A stretch of DNA of 16,379 nucleotides from Bacillota bacterium. Lineage in GTDB: Bacteria > Bacillota > Clostridia > Christensenellales > Aristaeellaceae. A program made the translations under genes and the position numbers. Under the pieces are notes generated by a model. The model searched no databases and was not told the origin of the DNA. It worked only from the letters and a program-made list of their open reading frames with translations. Location: positions 1-16,379 of the forward strand of contig JAEVYX010000006.1 in assembly GCA_023392515.1 (NCBI GenBank). Reading direction: 5' to 3'. Shown piece by piece: positions 15,501-16,379 of the stretch (position 1 is the first letter of the stretch; each line of letters starts with the position of its first letter).

Positions 15501-16379
15501 TGTTGTCTGCATCCCCGGTACCCGGCACAAGGGTATAGGTAAAGGTGTCCCCAACATCCAGGTCGGTGGTGGAGAACATGCTCACCGCCGTGCCGGCCGG
15601 GGTGTTTTCAGGAACGGAACTGATGGGCAATGTGATATCGGAAGGCGTCTCGTTGACATTGGTGACGGTTACATCCAGCCCTTGGGCAGCCGACAATGCT
15701 CCGTCTGAAACCTGCAGAATGACGCTGTATACGTTATCGCCATTTGCGCTTTCGGGGCTTTCAAAATTCTTCGGAGCATTGAAGGTAAGTTGCCCCGTGG
15801 CACTGTTGATGGAGAACGCACCCGCATCCGTTCCGCCAATAATGCTCCAAGTGGCCGAAGCGCCGGCGTCCTCATCTTCAGAGGTGGCGGTGTATACCGT
15901 TCCGACCGCATTCTCCGGGAAGTCCACCGTCCCGGGCGATGTGATCACAGGGGCTTCAGCAACATCGTTTACAGTAATGGTGAACTGCTTTTCAAAGTAT
16001 AAATTGCCAATGTCGGTGGTCCGGACTCGGATGCTGTATTCGTTTTGCACCTCATAGTTCGGTGTGCTCTCAAGCTGCAGCACACCTGAATCGATGGTAA
16101 AGCAGGCGTTGTCCGTATCCCCTGTGCCTGAAACCAGCATGTAGGTAAAATCAGTGCTTGCATTGGCATCCACAGTGCCAAAGCTTCCAACAACACATGG
16201 TGCGGGAGTGTTTTCATTTACTTGCGCGTTGCTTAGCGTGATATTCGTGGGGGTATAGTTGAACTCGTCAATGGAGATTGTGAAAGTTTCATCTCTGGAA
16301 AGGCCTGTATTGTCAGTGCATTGGATTCGGATATTATAGCTGTTCTTGGTATCATAATCAAACAAGGTATTTGTAAGCA
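12562..16379 (-). CDS. Cell-surface protein with tandem cadherin-like repeats and C-terminal SLH domains (5' end missing)
   Basis: The C-terminal part of a very large surface protein; the frame stays open to the window edge (codons above 16365 continue a repeat), so the start lies outside. Numbering from codon 16365 gives 1267 residues. Residues 1-842 are tandem cadherin-like modules of about 100 residues, most joined by (D/N)VNEAP and many with acidic D-D-GD calcium-type motifs. Two module types occur: one with PTDI-LS and GDTDN (modules 1, 2, 4, 5, 6), the other with PVITS and DA-F-I (3, 7, 8, 9). Residues 843-1073 are a beta-rich module with YTLPTTGINIDTIASQLG, GVDPQKITTGV and INSLTNSVYTVIWHPVAF, known in front of SLH domains in Paenibacillus and Clostridia surface proteins. 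Three SLH domains follow (about 1074-1130, 1139-1192, 1215-1267) and should anchor it to pyruvylated wall polymer. Likely roles are adhesion or S-layer structure. It converges on the DUF5107-TPR gene. Confidence 0.88.
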   Translation of the reverse strand, partial: LTNTLFDYDTKNSYNIRIQCTDNTGLSRDETFTISIDEFNYTPTNITLSNAQVNENTPAPCVVGSFGTVDANASTDFTYMLVSGTGDTDNACFTIDSGVLQLESTPNYEVQNEYSIRVRTTDIGNLYFEKQFTITVNDVAEAPVITSPGTVDFPENAVGTVYTATSEDEDAGASATWSIIGGTDAGAFSINSATGQLTFNAPKNFESPESANGDNVYSVILQVSDGALSAAQGLDVTVTNVNETPSDITLPISSVPENTPAGTAVSMFSTTDLDVGDTFTYTLVPGTGDADNTSFTIVGSELRLGFTPNFEAKYLYHVLVRTTDQNGLYYEKTFTVTITDVNEAPTDIQLSGSSIPESAALGTAVGTLSAMDQDAGDAFTFTLVPGEGDTDNGSFTITGNTLYTNTALDYYVKSSCTVRVRSTDKLGLYKEKYFSIAVTEVNSAPTDLTLSNGIVTENIPVGSMVGTLATTDRNLSDTFTYTLVSGEGDTDNACFTISGNELKFNVVPDYEEKSSYALRVRTTDSGNLSFERRFVVTIVNANDAPVITSPASFSFNENSAGTVFTADCTDVDSTNFAWSMSGVDASYFTIDSASGTVVLTTPKDFEAPQDADRNNLYEFLLTVSDGELTAEKAITILFLSVNEPPIITSSATAAYVENGIQPVYIAAATDVDGDAVTWQLSGADASRFHLDSITGVLSFLNMPDYELPGDNGANNIYDLILTASSKDFAVSQALSITVSDMNEAPVITSASSVRFTEGGTGVVYTAKASDPEGAAVTFSIGGTDASLFTISSAGSLSFKAAPLYYSPADNGGDNVYNLTLTATDASAEKKAASKALSVTVIANTDNGAEVIVNDVSHSAGAMETVTGTDGRTTTTVTVDEGRLSQILNEQGEKPIVIIPITTGSNVASGVLTGQMVKAMEQKEASLVVQTQSATYTLPTTGINIDTIASQLGQDGQPVRLSDITIRVEISEPSPETVSVVESAANAGEFSIVVPAVAFTVTCTYQDTTVEVKHFNAYAERMIPIPDGVDPQKITTGVTVLPDGTTYSVPTKIIEKDGRYYAIINSLTNSVYTVIWHPVAFSDVMDHLAKDIINDMGSRMVVTAIDEENNFAPDTDISSGEFVAVVIRALGLAPETVTIGNEEVKFSDLTVEEQYAAYVKAAVSRNLFSEESAAAFDLSSAVSREQAMILVAKAMEITKLEYTLTEEEAKALVQAQSDAADISADALSSIAACIKTNVLFDNVNEAILPKANVTRAEAAVIVQKLLQASDLI
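13840..16257 (-). repeat. Tandem array of about 300-bp cadherin-like coding repeats
   Basis: Eight full modules begin near 16257, 15954, 15648, 15348, 15048, 14748, 14448 and 14148, with a partial one above 16257. Spacing is 300 bp between five successive starts (15648 to 14148) and 303-306 bp for the others. The modules are diverged at DNA level but keep conserved codon blocks around GDTDN and VNEAP. The pattern points to old tandem duplication with two module types intermixed. Confidence 0.8.

Noticed and set aside
16363..16365. TTG at 16365 as the true start of the surface protein
   Set aside because: The codons above it continue the same repeat (LTNTLFDY matches the pattern of other modules), so the frame is simply cut by the window edge.
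12562..16379. CRISPR-like or satellite DNA because of regular 300-bp periodicity
   Set aside because: The period is coding, repeats are diverged and in one frame, and they translate to cadherin-like modules; there are no short identical repeats with unique spacers.

Overview
The window looks like a chromosomal stretch of a Gram-positive, S-layer-bearing member of the Firmicutes, most likely a Clostridia-type anaerobe. The reasons are purine-rich Shine-Dalgarno sequences before nearly every gene, an SLH-domain surface protein, a lipobox lipoprotein, and sugar and metal ABC transporters of Firmicutes type. No rRNA, tRNA, insertion sequence, phage gene or CRISPR array was seen. All ten genes read without interruption; two are cut by the window edges.

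Layout. (1) 1-2151, + strand: a tightly overlapping metal-uptake operon. It holds the tail of a ZnuA-type binding protein, ZnuC ATPase, ZnuB permease, and a small lipoprotein with a Cys-Cys motif that resembles the C-terminal domain of the YcgQ/TIGR03943 family. (2) 2183-2953, - strand: a DUF4386-like membrane protein with its own promoter. (3) 3215-4219, - strand: an aldose 1-epimerase (GalM), probably starting at TTG. (4) 4476-8015, + strand: a three-gene sugar importer whose ATPase, permease and binding protein all resemble E. coli AraG, AraH and AraF; it ends in a strong bidirectional terminator. (5) 8092-8940, - strand: an AraC-family regulator. (6) 9177-12458, + strand: a 1093-residue cytoplasmic protein with an N-terminal DUF5107-like (mutarotase-like) domain and a long TPR array. 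(7) 12562-16379, - strand: the C-terminal 1267 or more residues of a surface protein with tandem cadherin-like modules of about 100 residues and three SLH domains; its start lies beyond the window.

How the parts fit. GalM, the AraGHF-like importer, the AraC-type regulator and the DUF5107-TPR protein form one plausible pentose or sugar uptake locus. The importer brings in a sugar, GalM equilibrates anomers, the regulator controls the divergent promoters, and the large DUF5107-TPR protein is the uncharacterised member. No isomerase, kinase or glycoside hydrolase is present, so the catabolic route must lie elsewhere. The non-coding spaces carry several palindromes and a shared 11-mer that are candidate operators.
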